Shown: positions 32,982 to 42,508, counted from the first letter of the stretch. The stretch: 64,000 nucleotides of DNA from Labedella populi (GCF_004078655.1 NZ_RZNC01000005.1:1-64000), one strand, 5' to 3'. Notes: generated by a model from the letters alone, not told the origin. A program made the numbers and translations.

Positions 32982-34340
32982 ATGAAACAGCGCCACCTCG
33001 GAATCGCGGCGATCGCCGCGACCTCCGTCCTTCTCTTCTCCGGCTGCGCAGCCGGAGGCGACGGAGGCGACGCGGACACCCTCAAGGTCGCGTACCAGAA
33101 GTTCGGGCAGTTCACTCAGATGGACGCACACATGAAGAAGGTCAAGGAGGAGTTCGAAGCCGCCAACGAGGGGATGACGGTCGAACTCGTCCCGATCGAG
33201 GCCCAGGAAGCCGACTACTTCGCGAAGCTCGCCCTCATGAACCGGTCAGCCGCGACGGCGCCCGACGTCATGTACGAGGACACCTTCATGGTGAAGACGG
33301 ACGTCGAGGCGGGTTACCTCGCCCCGCTCGACGACTACATCGCCGAGTGGGAGGACTGGGAACAGTTCCCCGAGAACGCGCGACAGGCGGGCGCCGGTGA
33401 CGACGGCAAGATCTACGGCATCCCGATGGGGACCGACACACGCGCGATCTGGTACAACCAGGAGATCCTCTCCGCCGCCGGCGTCGAGGTGCCCTGGGCG
33501 CCCGAGACCTGGGACGACATCCTCGAGACGGCCGAGGCCGTCAAGGCCTACGACCCCGAGATCGTGCCCTTCAACATCTACTCCGGCAAGGGCCAGTCGG
33601 AGGGCGCTTCGATGCAGGGCTTCCAGATGCTGCTTTCCGGCACCGAGGACGAACTCTTCGACACCGACGAGCAGAAGTGGATCCTCGGCTCGCAGGGCTT
33701 CGAGGACTCGCTCGGTTTCATCGAGGACATCTACCAGGGCGGACTCGGACCGACACCGCAGCAGGCCCTCGACAAGAACATCGGCACGACCATCAACAGC
33801 GAGTGGATCCCGGGCGGGACGCTCGCGATGAGTCTCGACGGCTCGTGGGCGAGCGGGACCTGGATCGAGACGGGATCGTCGCCGTGGCCGGAGTGGTCCG
33901 AGGTGCTGCAGGTCGCCGCGATGCCGACGCAGGAGGGGCAGGAGCCCGGCCGCACGAGCATGTCGGGCGGATGGACGCTCGCGATGGGCGCCGGATCGCA
34001 GAACAAGGACGCCGCGTGGGACTTCATCAGCACCGCGCTCAACCAGGAGAACTCGCTCAGCTACGACGTCGCCGCGAGCCAGGTGGCCGTCCGCACGGAC
34101 GTCGCCGAGGACCCCGAGTACACGGACGCGAACCCGACCTTCGGGTTCTTCTCCGAGCTCGTGTCCGACACGCACTTCCGTCCGGCGAACTCCGACTACT
34201 CGAAGATCTCGGCGGAGATCACCGTCGCGATGGAGTCTGTCATGACCGGTCAGCAGTCACCCGAGGAGGCCGCCGCGACCTACGACCAAGCGGTCATCGG
34301 GATCGTGGGCGAGGAGAACACCATGGCGGCGTCGAACTGA
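32982..34340 (+). CDS. ABC transporter solute-binding lipoprotein (mannoside operon)
   Basis: A 452-residue family 1 solute-binding protein. The signal peptide MKQRHLGIAAIAATSVLLF ends in the lipobox FSGC with Cys22, followed by a Gly/Asp spacer. The mature domain contains TAPDVMYEDTFMV, GIPMGTDTRAIWYNQEIL and SMSGGWTLAMG, typical of oligosaccharide-binding members. It captures the substrate for permeases encoded directly downstream (its stop overlaps the next ATG by one base). With the GH38 gene in the same operon, the ligand is probably a mannose-containing oligosaccharide or N-glycan fragment. AAAGGAG lies six bases before the ATG. Confidence 0.9.
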   Translation: MKQRHLGIAAIAATSVLLFSGCAAGGDGGDADTLKVAYQKFGQFTQMDAHMKKVKEEFEAANEGMTVELVPIEAQEADYFAKLALMNRSAATAPDVMYEDTFMVKTDVEAGYLAPLDDYIAEWEDWEQFPENARQAGAGDDGKIYGIPMGTDTRAIWYNQEILSAAGVEVPWAPETWDDILETAEAVKAYDPEIVPFNIYSGKGQSEGASMQGFQMLLSGTEDELFDTDEQKWILGSQGFEDSLGFIEDIYQGGLGPTPQQALDKNIGTTINSEWIPGGTLAMSLDGSWASGTWIETGSSPWPEWSEVLQVAAMPTQEGQEPGRTSMSGGWTLAMGAGSQNKDAAWDFISTALNQENSLSYDVAASQVAVRTDVAEDPEYTDANPTFGFFSELVSDTHFRPANSDYSKISAEITVAMESVMTGQQSPEEAAATYDQAVIGIVGEENTMAASN

Positions 34341-35284
34341 TGACGACCACCGCTCCGACGGCCCTGGGCGCTCCCACAGCGCCCGGGGCCGGGCGGCCGG
34401 CGCAGCGGAAGCGGCGACCCGGACGCACGCTCCTCCGCAGCGCCCCGCTGCTGCCCGCGATCGTCCTGCTCGCCGTCTTCCTGCTCGGTCCGGTCGTCTC
34501 GTCGCTCTATGGCTCGCTCACCGACTCGTCACTGAGCGGCGCCTCCGCCTCGAACGCGGAGTTCGTGGGTCTCGACAACTACACGAGCCTCTTCAGCGAC
34601 CCCGACTTCCCGAAGTCGGTGCTCCTCACGCTCGTGTTCCTCGTGGCCTCGGCCCTCATCGGGCAGAACGCGCTCGGCCTTGGACTCGCCGTCCTCATGC
34701 AGTCGTCGCACAAGCCCGTGCGCGTGATCGTCTCGACGATCGTCGTGACCGCATGGGTACTCCCGGAGATCGTCGCCTCGTTCGCCGCATACGCCTTCTT
34801 CAACGACGGCGGCACCCTCAACACGATGCTCACGGGACTCGGTATCCCGGGGGTGAACTGGCTCTACGTGTTCCCGATGCTCTGCGTGATCCTCGCGAAC
34901 ATCTGGCGCGGCACAGCGTTCTCGATGCTCGTCTACACGGCGGCGCTCAACGACGTCCCACCGGAGATCACCGAGGCGGCGGAGGTCGACGGTGCACGCG
35001 GGTGGCAGCGCTTCACCCTCGTGACCGTGCCGATGATCCGGCGGAGCATCTCGACGAACCTCATGCTCACGACGCTGCAGACGCTCTCCGTCTTCGCCCT
35101 CATCTTCGTCATGACGGGCGGCGGTCCCGGCACCGACAGCACGACACTGCCGCTGCTGGCGTACCAGGAGGCCTTCCGCTTCGGCGAGCTGGGCTTCGGC
35201 ACCGCGATCGCGACGATCCTGCTCCTCGTCGGCGCCGTTTTCGGCGTCCTCTACATCCGCGCCCTCAAGCCGGAGGTGGACTGA
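34340..35284 (+). CDS. Sugar ABC transporter permease, MalF type (mannoside operon)
   Basis: A 314-residue permease with six helices. A 30-residue Ala/Pro/Arg-rich cytoplasmic tail precedes the first helix (LLPAIVLLAVFLLGPVVSSL). The EAA loop EITEAAEVDGARGWQRFTLV contacts the ATPase. The last helix ends with a short tail RALKPEVD. It starts at the ATG that overlaps the preceding TGA, and the next permease starts one base after its stop, so all are co-translated. No ATPase gene is in the operon; a shared MsmK-type ATPase is expected. Confidence 0.9.
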   Translation: MTTTAPTALGAPTAPGAGRPAQRKRRPGRTLLRSAPLLPAIVLLAVFLLGPVVSSLYGSLTDSSLSGASASNAEFVGLDNYTSLFSDPDFPKSVLLTLVFLVASALIGQNALGLGLAVLMQSSHKPVRVIVSTIVVTAWVLPEIVASFAAYAFFNDGGTLNTMLTGLGIPGVNWLYVFPMLCVILANIWRGTAFSMLVYTAALNDVPPEITEAAEVDGARGWQRFTLVTVPMIRRSISTNLMLTTLQTLSVFALIFVMTGGGPGTDSTTLPLLAYQEAFRFGELGFGTAIATILLLVGAVFGVLYIRALKPEVD

Positions 35285-35285
35285 C

Positions 35286-36209
35286 ATGGTGAAGACCACA
35301 GCGGCCGAACGCGCCCTCGTGGGGCCGGAGACGTCGACGCGGTCGATCACGACGGCGGACGCGAAGCGGGAATTCAGCATGGCCGCCCCCCGTGGCCGTG
35401 CGATGCGCTGGTTCTCGAGCATCGTGCTCGTCGTGATCGGGATCGTCTTCCTCCTCCCGCTCGTGTGGCTGGTCCTCGCGTCGCTCGACGCGAGCGCGAG
35501 CCTGTCGGTGAAGTGGCCGGAGGCGCCCTCCTTCAACAACTTCCTCACGGTCCTCACGCCCGAGACGTCGCTCATCCCGCTCACGAACAGCTTCATCCTC
35601 TCAGCCGGGTGCGCGGTCGTGACGGTGCTCGCGGCGATCCTCGCCGCGTACCCGCTGTCGCGCTACTCGATGCGGATCAACAAACCGTTCCTCTACGGCG
35701 TGCTGTTCGGCACGTGTCTGCCCATCACCGCCATGATGGTGCCGGTGTACGCGTTGTTCGTGGCGTTCAACCTCATCGACAACATGGTCGGAACGATCCT
35801 GTTCCTCGCCGCGACCTCGCTGCCCATGGCGATCTGGATGATGAAGAACTTCATGGACTCCGTCCCGATCTCCCTCGAGGAGGCCGCGTGGACGGACGGG
35901 GCGTCGGCGATGCGGACCCTCCGCGCGATCGTCGTCCCACTCATGCGGCCCGGCATCGCGGTCGTGTTCATCTTCGTCTTCATCCAGACGTGGGGGAACT
36001 TCTTCATCCCGTTCGTGCTCCTGCTGAGCCCAGAGAAGCTTCCGGCCGCGGTCAGCATCTTCTCGTTCTTCGGCCAGTACGGCTCGGTCGCGTACGGGCA
36101 GCTCGCCGCGTTCTCGCTGCTCTATTCGGTCCCCGTTCTCGCGCTCTACGTCCTCGTCACCCGGCTCGGCGGGGGGTCGTTCGCACTCGCCGGCGCCGTG
36201 AAAGGCTGA
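35286..36209 (+). CDS. Sugar ABC transporter permease, MalG type (mannoside operon)
   Basis: A 307-residue permease. The first helix is MRWFSSIVLVVIGIVFLLPLVWLVLA in part, and the EAA motif is SLEEAAWTDGASAMRTLRAIVVP. It forms a heterodimeric channel with the protein encoded just upstream. The N-terminal 40 residues are hydrophilic. The ATG follows the MalF-type stop by one base. The alpha-mannosidase gene begins 121 bases later; the gap has a weak C-rich stretch and no clear terminator, so the enzyme is likely in the same transcript. Confidence 0.9.
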   Translation: MVKTTAAERALVGPETSTRSITTADAKREFSMAAPRGRAMRWFSSIVLVVIGIVFLLPLVWLVLASLDASASLSVKWPEAPSFNNFLTVLTPETSLIPLTNSFILSAGCAVVTVLAAILAAYPLSRYSMRINKPFLYGVLFGTCLPITAMMVPVYALFVAFNLIDNMVGTILFLAATSLPMAIWMMKNFMDSVPISLEEAAWTDGASAMRTLRAIVVPLMRPGIAVVFIFVFIQTWGNFFIPFVLLLSPEKLPAAVSIFSFFGQYGSVAYGQLAAFSLLYSVPVLALYVLVTRLGGGSFALAGAVKG

Positions 36210-36330
36210 CGCGCGACGCCTCCACCCTCGCCCGACGTCCCCCGTTCTCCCCATCCGTCCACTCCTGCACGACACCCGCCCCTGGCGCGTCGATCATCGA
36301 CCGACGCCCCTCACAGAAGGAATCCTCTTC

Positions 36331-39300
36331 ATGCCAGATCCCGTCAGCTTCGTCGACCTCCGCATCCGCCGCTTCGTGTCGGAACGTGTGACTCCGGCGA
36401 TCTACCGCGAGCGCGAGCCCCTCACCGTCACCGCATGGGACGTCCCGGGCGAGCCCGTGCCGTTCTCCGACGCGGTCGGCCAGGAGTTCCGCCCGTTCAC
36501 GGTGGGCGAGGAGTGGAGCCGCCCCTGGGGTACGACGTGGTTCCACCTCACGGGAACGATCCCGGCGGAGTGGACGACCGAGGGGACGGCGATCGAGCTC
36601 CTCCTCGACCTCGGCTTCGTGACGGGACACCCCGGTTTCCAGGCCGAGGGGCTCGTCTGGGACACCGACGGGAACATCGTGAAGGCCGTCGAACCGATGA
36701 ACAACGCCGTCCCGCTGCGACTCGGGCCGGGCGACGCGATCGACCTGTACGTCGAGGCGGCGTCGAACCCCGACGTGCAGGGCGAGTCGGTGTACGCGCC
36801 GACCCACCTCGGCGACCTCGCGACGTCGGGTGACGAGCCCCTCTACCGCACCCGGATCATGGACGTCGCCCTCCGCGATGTGACGGTCTGGGAGCTCGCG
36901 CAGGACATCTGGACGCTCGACGGCCTGTGGCGCGAACTCGGCGACGAGCTCCCGCGCCGCGCCGAGATCCTGCGCGGGCTGGAGCGGGTCATCGACGCGG
37001 TCGACCCCGACGACGTCGCCGGGACCGCACAAGCGGGTCGTGATGTCCTCGCACCGCTCCTCGCCTCCCCCGCGTACGCGTCGGCGCACCGCCTCGTCGC
37101 GGTCGGCCACGCCCACATCGACTCCGCGTGGCTCTGGCCCGTGCGCGAGACGATCCGCAAGTGCGCCCGCACCTTCTCGAACGTCCTCGCCCTCATGGAC
37201 GAGAACGACGAGTTCCTCTTCGCGTGCTCGTCGGCGCAGCAGTTCGCGTGGATGAAGGAGTTCTACCCGGACCTCTTCGCCCGCATCCGTGAGCGCGTCC
37301 TCGAGGGCCGCTTCGTCCCCGTCGGCGGCATGTGGGTCGAGTCCGACACGAACCTCCCGGGCGGTGAGGCGATGGCGCGGCAGTTCGTCGCCGGGAAGGG
37401 CTTCTTCCTCCGCGAGTTCGGCATCGACACCCCCGAGGTCTGGCTGCCCGACTCCTTCGGCTACTCCGCCGCGATGCCGCAGATCGTGCGCGCGTCCGGG
37501 TCGCGGTACTTCCTGACGCAGAAGCCGTCGTGGAACGAGACGAACGTCATGCCGCACCACACGTTCGCGTGGGAAGGCATCGACGGGACCCGCGTCTTCA
37601 CGCACTTCCCGCCCGTCGACACCTACAACGCGGTCCTCTCCGCCGAGGACCTCCACCGGGCGCAGCGCCAGTACAAGGAGAAGGGTGACGCGAACGCGTC
37701 GCTCGTGCCCTTCGGCTACGGCGACGGCGGCGGCGGACCGACGCGCGAGATGGTCGCGGCGGCCGAGCGCACGAAGAGCCTGGAGGGCTCCCCCACCGTC
37801 GAGATGGCGAGCCCGCTGTCGTTCTTCGAACGCGCCGAGGCCGAGCTGCCGAAGCCGCCCGTCTGGTCGGGCGAGCTCTACCTCGAGTTCCACCGCGGCA
37901 CCTACACGTCGCAGGCGCGCACGAAGCGCGGCAACCGCCGCAGCGAGCACCTGCTGCGCGAGGCGGAGCTGTGGGCGACCGCCGCGTCGATCCGCGCGGG
38001 CCTCGAGTACCCGTGGGCGGAACTCGACGAGGCGTGGCACACGGTCCTGCTGAACCAGTTCCACGACATCCTCCCGGGATCCTCCATCGCCTGGGTGTAC
38101 GAGGTCGCCGAGGCGCACTACGAGCGCGTCGCCGGTGTGCTCGAGGGCATCGTCGAGCGGTCGCTCGCAGCTCTCGCCGGCGCGGGAGAGAACGTCCTGC
38201 TCGCGAACGCCGGCCCCTACGGCGTCGACGGCGTCCCCGCACTGGGCGGCGGCTCGGCGTCCGCGGGCACCGATGCGGACGGGGTGCGCGTCGACCGTTC
38301 CGGCGACGACATCACGCTCGACAACGGTCTGCTCCGAGTCGTCATCGACGGCGAGGGGCTCGTCTCCTCCCTGTTCGACGTCGTGGCCGAGCGTGAACTC
38401 GTCGCCCCCGGCGAGCGCGCGGGCCAACTCTGGATCTACCGCGACACCCCCGCTCAGTGGGATGCGTGGGACATCGACGTGCACTACCAGCGGCACGGTT
38501 CCGCCATCACGGTGGTCGATGCGATCGAGGTGGTGTCGGAGGACGCGCGGCGGGCCGTCGTGCGCGTCACGCGATCGCACGGCGAGAGCACGTTCGTGCA
38601 GGAGTTCGCGCTCGCGGCCGACCGGCCGACGCTCGACCTCACGACGGACGTCGACTGGCACGAGCGGCAGAAGCTCCTGAAGCTCGCATTCCCCCTCGAC
38701 GTGCACGCGGAGCGCGCGTCGAGCGAGATCCAGTTCGGGCACATCAACCGTCCGACGCACGCGAACACGTCGTGGGACGCAGCGCGCTTCGAGACGAGCG
38801 CACACCGCTGGGTGCACGTCGGCGAGCCGGGCTACGGAGTCGCCGTCGCGAACGACTCGACGTACGGCCACGACATCACCCGCTCGACCCGCGAGGTGGA
38901 CCGGGGCGGCGATGGCGGCACGACGACGCTCGTGCGTGAGTCGCTCCTCCGGGCACCGACGTTCCCGGACCCGCACGCCGATCAGGGCCGCCACGTCCTC
39001 CGCACGTCGATCCGCGTGGGAGCCGACGTGCTCGACGCCGCAGCGGAGGGCTACCGCCTGAACATCCCGCCGCGCGAGATCACCGGGGCCGACGAGATCG
39101 CGCCGGTGCTCACGGTCGACGACACCGCGGTCGTCGTCGAGGCCGTGAAGCTCGCGGAGGACCGGAGCGGCGACGTCGTCGTCCGCCTCTACGAGGCGCG
39201 TGGTTCGAAGGCGCGCTCGCGTGTGACGGCGGGCTTCGCGTTCGCGTCAGTCACGGAGACGGACCTCCTCGAGCGCGACGTCGACCAGCAGGCGCTCGTC

Positions 39301-39381
39301 GCGGACGACGACACGCTCACCCTCTCCCTCCGCCCCTTCCAGCTCGTCACGCTCCGCTTCCACGGCGTCACCCCCCGCTGA
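36331..39381 (+). CDS. Alpha-mannosidase, glycoside hydrolase family 38
   Basis: A 1016-residue enzyme. The N-terminal beta domain (about 1-240) is followed by the GH38 catalytic domain: VGHAHIDSAWLWP with the zinc-binding His-x-Asp near residue 257, and WLPDSFGYSA with the catalytic nucleophile Asp near 373. Then come QFHDILPGSSIAWVY and a long C-terminal beta-sandwich region. It has no signal peptide, so it acts in the cytoplasm on imported sugars. The family is retaining and removes alpha-linked mannose. Placement after a sugar importer and a ROK regulator supports use of alpha-mannosides. AGAAGGA lies before the ATG. Confidence 0.93.
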   Translation: MPDPVSFVDLRIRRFVSERVTPAIYREREPLTVTAWDVPGEPVPFSDAVGQEFRPFTVGEEWSRPWGTTWFHLTGTIPAEWTTEGTAIELLLDLGFVTGHPGFQAEGLVWDTDGNIVKAVEPMNNAVPLRLGPGDAIDLYVEAASNPDVQGESVYAPTHLGDLATSGDEPLYRTRIMDVALRDVTVWELAQDIWTLDGLWRELGDELPRRAEILRGLERVIDAVDPDDVAGTAQAGRDVLAPLLASPAYASAHRLVAVGHAHIDSAWLWPVRETIRKCARTFSNVLALMDENDEFLFACSSAQQFAWMKEFYPDLFARIRERVLEGRFVPVGGMWVESDTNLPGGEAMARQFVAGKGFFLREFGIDTPEVWLPDSFGYSAAMPQIVRASGSRYFLTQKPSWNETNVMPHHTFAWEGIDGTRVFTHFPPVDTYNAVLSAEDLHRAQRQYKEKGDANASLVPFGYGDGGGGPTREMVAAAERTKSLEGSPTVEMASPLSFFERAEAELPKPPVWSGELYLEFHRGTYTSQARTKRGNRRSEHLLREAELWATAASIRAGLEYPWAELDEAWHTVLLNQFHDILPGSSIAWVYEVAEAHYERVAGVLEGIVERSLAALAGAGENVLLANAGPYGVDGVPALGGGSASAGTDADGVRVDRSGDDITLDNGLLRVVIDGEGLVSSLFDVVAERELVAPGERAGQLWIYRDTPAQWDAWDIDVHYQRHGSAITVVDAIEVVSEDARRAVVRVTRSHGESTFVQEFALAADRPTLDLTTDVDWHERQKLLKLAFPLDVHAERASSEIQFGHINRPTHANTSWDAARFETSAHRWVHVGEPGYGVAVANDSTYGHDITRSTREVDRGGDGGTTTLVRESLLRAPTFPDPHADQGRHVLRTSIRVGADVLDAAAEGYRLNIPPREITGADEIAPVLTVDDTAVVVEAVKLAEDRSGDVVVRLYEARGSKARSRVTAGFAFASVTETDLLERDVDQQALVADDDTLTLSLRPFQLVTLRFHGVTPR

Positions 39382-39441
39382 CCCCCCTGAACACTTCCGA
39401 TGTGCACGAATTTTCGTGCACATCGGAAGTGTTTAAGGGGG
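39382..39441. repeat. Long perfect inverted repeat (21-bp arms) after the mannosidase gene
   Basis: The arm at 39390-39410 (starting AACACTTCCGATGTGC) is exactly complementary to 39413-39433, with only TT between. Pairing extends with one mismatch into CCCCC/GGGGG at 39382-39386 and 39437-39441. This gives a stem of almost 30 bp, far longer than needed for termination, and there is no T tract. It may still end transcription of the mannoside operon. I saw no second copy in the window. Confidence 0.9.
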
Positions 39442-39529
39442 AGAGCGGGGGGCGGCGGGCGCGACCCTAGGGTGGGAGGGGACCGGGAAGGCCGGGAAGG
39501 GTTCCGGCGGCGGGCGCGTTAGGGGCGGG

Positions 39530-40213
39530 GTGGAGTTCATACTGTGGCTGTTCGATGCGCAACTGCGCATCGGTGACCAGGCGATCCTCTGGCGCGAAGT
39601 GCTCGGCAACGTCTTCGGGCTCCTGAGCGCTCTCGGGGGCATGCGCCGCAAGGTCTGGGCGTGGCCGATCGGGATCGTGGGGAACCTCCTCCTCCTGACC
39701 GTCTTCCTGGGCGCCGTCTTCAACACCCCGAATCCCGTGAATCTCCTCGGCCAGGCCGGGCGGCAGATCATGTTCATCGCCGTGTCGATCTACGGCTGGT
39801 ACCGGTGGCGGACTGCGAGCCGAAACGGCGGCACGGCCGTCGAACCCCACTGGGCCGGGTGGCGGAATCGGGTGTTCCTCGTCGTCGCCCTCGTGGGCGG
39901 CACCGCCCTCCTCACGCCGCTGTTCCGCGCGCTCGGATCGTACGAACCCGTGTGGGCGGACGCGTGGATCTTCGTCGGCTCCCTGCTCGCGACCTACGGG
40001 ATGGCGAAGGGCTGGGTCGAGTTCTGGCTCATCTGGGTCGCCGTCGACCTCGTGGGCGTGCCCCTGCTCTTCAGTGCCGGCTACTACGCCTCCGGCTTCA
40101 TGTACGTCTTCTACGGGGCGTTCACGCTCTTCGGCTTCGTCGTATGGGCCCGGTCCCGCCGACGGAAGCCCTCCGTCGAGACGCTCTTCCCCGATCCGAC
40201 CCTTCAGAGCTGA
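39530..40213 (+). CDS. pnuC: PnuC-type nicotinamide riboside/mononucleotide transporter
   Basis: A 227-residue protein with about seven helices. PnuC features include the motif WPIGIVGNLLLL near residue 44, QIMFIAVSIYGWYRW near 83, and the C-terminal WIWVAVD-like segment appearing as WLIWVAVDLVGVPL. PnuC proteins carry nicotinamide riboside (or thiamine/riboflavin in variants) by facilitated diffusion coupled to phosphorylation inside. The GTG at 39530 follows AGGGGCG. No riboswitch is recognised in the 148-base leader, which instead carries the long inverted repeat. It converges with the GntR gene. Confidence 0.85.
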   Translation: MEFILWLFDAQLRIGDQAILWREVLGNVFGLLSALGGMRRKVWAWPIGIVGNLLLLTVFLGAVFNTPNPVNLLGQAGRQIMFIAVSIYGWYRWRTASRNGGTAVEPHWAGWRNRVFLVVALVGGTALLTPLFRALGSYEPVWADAWIFVGSLLATYGMAKGWVEFWLIWVAVDLVGVPLLFSAGYYASGFMYVFYGAFTLFGFVVWARSRRRKPSVETLFPDPTLQS

Positions 40214-40252
40214 CGGCCCCCACCGGACGACGGCAGCGCTCGCCCGCCGCCC

Positions 40253-40939
40253 TCAGTTCTCGGGCGCCGGTTGCAGCGTCGACAGCCAGAACTCGGTCCG
40301 TGCGACGTGTGATGCGGCCGCCGCCGTGGCGGCCGCCGGATCGCGGCGCGCGATCGCCTCGACGATCGCTCGGTGCCCCTCGTCGCTCGTCCGCTTGACG
40401 GGCGCGGCGGGGTCGGAATCGAAGATCTTGTAGTGGCGACCGCGCGAGCGGAAGACGGCGATGAGCGATGTCACCGTGGGGTTCCCCGCCGCGACCGAGA
40501 TCGCCTCGTGGAATTCGTCGTCGAGCTCGGCGACGGTCGAGACGTCACCACTCGCCTCCATGGCGTCGCACAGGGCAGTGAGCCGCTCGACGAGTCCCTC
40601 CGGGGCACGGGCGGCGGCCTGCGCCGCGGCGTTGCCCTCGAGCACACGACGGATCTCGAAGAGCTGCAGGAGACCGTCGAGCGGGAGCAGGTCGACCGTG
40701 AGCGAGAACCCGCGCACCACGTCGGCCGGATCGAGCCGGGACACGTAGGTGCCCGATCCATGGCGCACCTCGATGACCCCGAGCGTATCGAGGACACGGA
40801 CGGCCTCGCGGAGGGAGCTTCGGGACACGTCGAGACGACTGCAGAGCTCGGCCTCGGGAGGAAATCTCTGGCCCGGTCCGAGCTCCCCCGAGGAGATCAT
40901 GTGGCGAAGCCCGTCGAGAGCCGTCTTCATCACCGTCAT
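40253..40939 (-). CDS. FadR-subfamily GntR regulator (FCD domain)
   Basis: A 228-residue regulator. The winged helix spans FPPEAELCSRLDVSRSSLREAVRVLDTLG and the wing VIEVRHGSGTYV. The FCD ligand domain has EIRRVLEGNAAA, DDEFHEAISVAAGNP, DEGHRAIVEAIARRD and a final HVARTE, with the Asp/His positions that bind a metal in this class. FCD regulators respond to small carboxylates, amino acids or sugar acids. It is divergent from an aminotransferase plus ABC importer operon; two copies of ATCAGATGA in the intervening 199 bp are probable operators for both directions. Confidence 0.88.
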   Translation of the reverse strand: MTVMKTALDGLRHMISSGELGPGQRFPPEAELCSRLDVSRSSLREAVRVLDTLGVIEVRHGSGTYVSRLDPADVVRGFSLTVDLLPLDGLLQLFEIRRVLEGNAAAQAAARAPEGLVERLTALCDAMEASGDVSTVAELDDEFHEAISVAAGNPTVTSLIAVFRSRGRHYKIFDSDPAAPVKRTSDEGHRAIVEAIARRDPAAATAAAASHVARTEFWLSTLQPAPEN

Positions 40940-40991
40940 GGGCGACCTTTCGTGTGACTGTCATCGTAGAGGCTCGCGCCTTCCACCTCAC

Positions 40992-41002
40992 TCATCTGAT
41001 GA
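40992..41002. promoter_or_regulatory. GntR operator candidate 1, TCATC-T-GATGA
   Basis: An 11-bp inverted repeat with 5-bp arms, 53 bases upstream of the GntR start. Its reverse strand reads TCATCAGATGA and shares the nine bases ATCAGATGA with site 2 at 41111-41119. Confidence 0.55.
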
Positions 41003-41054
41003 CTTTCCTGACGCTCTCCCCTCCCGCCCGGATACGTCCCCGCGGAATCGGTTG

Positions 41055-41083
41055 TTTACAAGACGCGCCGTCGTCACTACCGT
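41055..41083 (+). promoter_or_regulatory. Promoter of the aminotransferase-ABC operon
   Basis: TTTACA (41055-41060) and TACCGT (41078-41083) with a 17-base spacer. This is a reasonable sigma-70-type promoter and lies between the two ATCAGATGA sites, 55 bases before the first start codon. Confidence 0.5.
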
Positions 41084-41108
41084 ATCCGTAAGCTCATTCG
41101 AGCCCAAG

Positions 41109-41119
41109 AGATCAGATGA
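41109..41119. promoter_or_regulatory. GntR operator candidate 2, AGATCAGATGA
   Basis: Shares ATCAGATGA exactly with the reverse strand of site 1 and lies just downstream of the promoter, 20 bases before the aminotransferase start. Binding there would block the initiating polymerase. Confidence 0.5.
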
Positions 41120-41138
41120 CTTCTCGGGAAGGCTCTTC

Positions 41139-42431
41139 ATGCCCCTCGCGCTCGACCACCCCCAGGCTCCGGCCGCCATCCTGTCCCGAGACGGCCGTCC
41201 GGCCCGGGACTCGTGGAGTCTCGCGCGAGACGTCGTCCACCTCAACCACGGATCGTACGGCGCCGTCCCGACGGCGACCATCGAGCACCACGTGTCCCTC
41301 GTGACCCTCATGAACAGCGGACCGGGAGCCTGGTTCTCCACCGCTCCGGTGCGCGTCGGTGAGGCCCGCGAGCAGATCGCACGTTTCCTCGGCACGCCCG
41401 CGGAGCTCACCGCGATCGTCCCCAACGCGAGCGCCGGCGTGACCGTGGTCCTGCAGTCGCTCGAGCTCGAGCCCGGCGCCGAGATCATCGTCACGGACCA
41501 CATCTACGGCGCGGTCCGGATGGCGGCCGAGCGCGCCGTCCGCCGGGTCGGTGGCAGCATCACGATGGTCCCGCTCGATCTCGACTCCTCGGACGACGAC
41601 GTCGTCTCCGCCGTGTCGGGTGCCACGACCGATCGGACGGCGCTCGTGATCGTCGACCAGATCGCCTCGGCGACGGCGCGGGTCTTCCCCGTCGCGGCCA
41701 TCTCGGCACGCCTCGACGCGCTCGGCGTCCCGCTCCTCGTCGACGCCGCCCACGCCCCCGCACTGTATCCCCGACCCGCCGACGGCATCGACGCCGACTA
41801 CTGGGTCGGCAACCTGCACAAGTGGGCATGCGCACCGTCAGGAACCGCCGCCGTCGTCGTCTCCCCTCGAGTCGCGAACGACCTCTTCCCGCTCATCGAC
41901 TCGTGGGGAGCACCGGATCCGTTCCCCCAGCGCTTCGACACGCAGGGCACGGTCGACCTCACAGCCATCCTCTCGGCTCCCCATGCACTGCACACGATCG
42001 AGGAGGAGTTCGGCTGGGACACGATGCGCGAGTACGTGTCGGCGCTCTCCGCCCACGCCGAGGCCACGGTCGCGTCGGCACTCGAGGAGGCGACGGGGGT
42101 CCGCGCCCACGTCGATATGCCCGTGCACGCTCCCGCACTGCGACTCGTCGAGCTGCCCCCGGGGGTCGTGAGCACGCCGGAGGACGCCCACATGCTGCAC
42201 CGCGTCTTCGCGCGGCTCGGCTTCCAGACTGCGACGACCTCGTGGCGCGGCCGCGGCTTCCTGCGCCTCTCGGCCCACCTCTACAACACGGCGGACGACT
42301 ACGCGCGCTTCGTCGAGACCGGCGTGCCCGCCGTCGCCGCCCTGCATGCCGCGCGCTCGGCCGACCCCGACGCGTCCCTCGACACCCTCGCGGCTCGGGC
42401 CGTACCCGTGCCGACGTCCGCGACGGCTTGA
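41139..42431 (+). CDS. PLP-dependent class V aminotransferase (isopenicillin-N epimerase-like)
   Basis: A 430-residue fold-type I PLP enzyme. HLNHGSYGAVP near residue 35 and the PLP lysine in WVGNLHKWACAPSGTA (about 230) are diagnostic; VDAAHAPALYP supplies the Asp that contacts the pyridine nitrogen. The group includes isopenicillin-N epimerase and cysteine-desulfurase-like lyases; the reaction here cannot be fixed. GGGAAGG lies before the ATG. It leads an operon with a MalE/F/G-type importer (42509-45619) and is controlled, probably, by the divergent FCD-GntR protein, which suggests that the imported compound carries an amino group. Confidence 0.85.
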   Translation: MPLALDHPQAPAAILSRDGRPARDSWSLARDVVHLNHGSYGAVPTATIEHHVSLVTLMNSGPGAWFSTAPVRVGEAREQIARFLGTPAELTAIVPNASAGVTVVLQSLELEPGAEIIVTDHIYGAVRMAAERAVRRVGGSITMVPLDLDSSDDDVVSAVSGATTDRTALVIVDQIASATARVFPVAAISARLDALGVPLLVDAAHAPALYPRPADGIDADYWVGNLHKWACAPSGTAAVVVSPRVANDLFPLIDSWGAPDPFPQRFDTQGTVDLTAILSAPHALHTIEEEFGWDTMREYVSALSAHAEATVASALEEATGVRAHVDMPVHAPALRLVELPPGVVSTPEDAHMLHRVFARLGFQTATTSWRGRGFLRLSAHLYNTADDYARFVETGVPAVAALHAARSADPDASLDTLAARAVPVPTSATA

Positions 42432-42508
42432 CCGGCCTCCGTTCCGGCCCCTCTGCTTCGTTCCCCCACCCCACTCCCACCGCACTCTCGACAGCACGGA
42501 GGAAACAC

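Noticed and set aside
36157-38994. A 945-residue minus-strand frame
   Set aside because: It is the antisense of the GH38 mannosidase gene, whose active-site motifs are intact; the minus frame shows no recognised domain.
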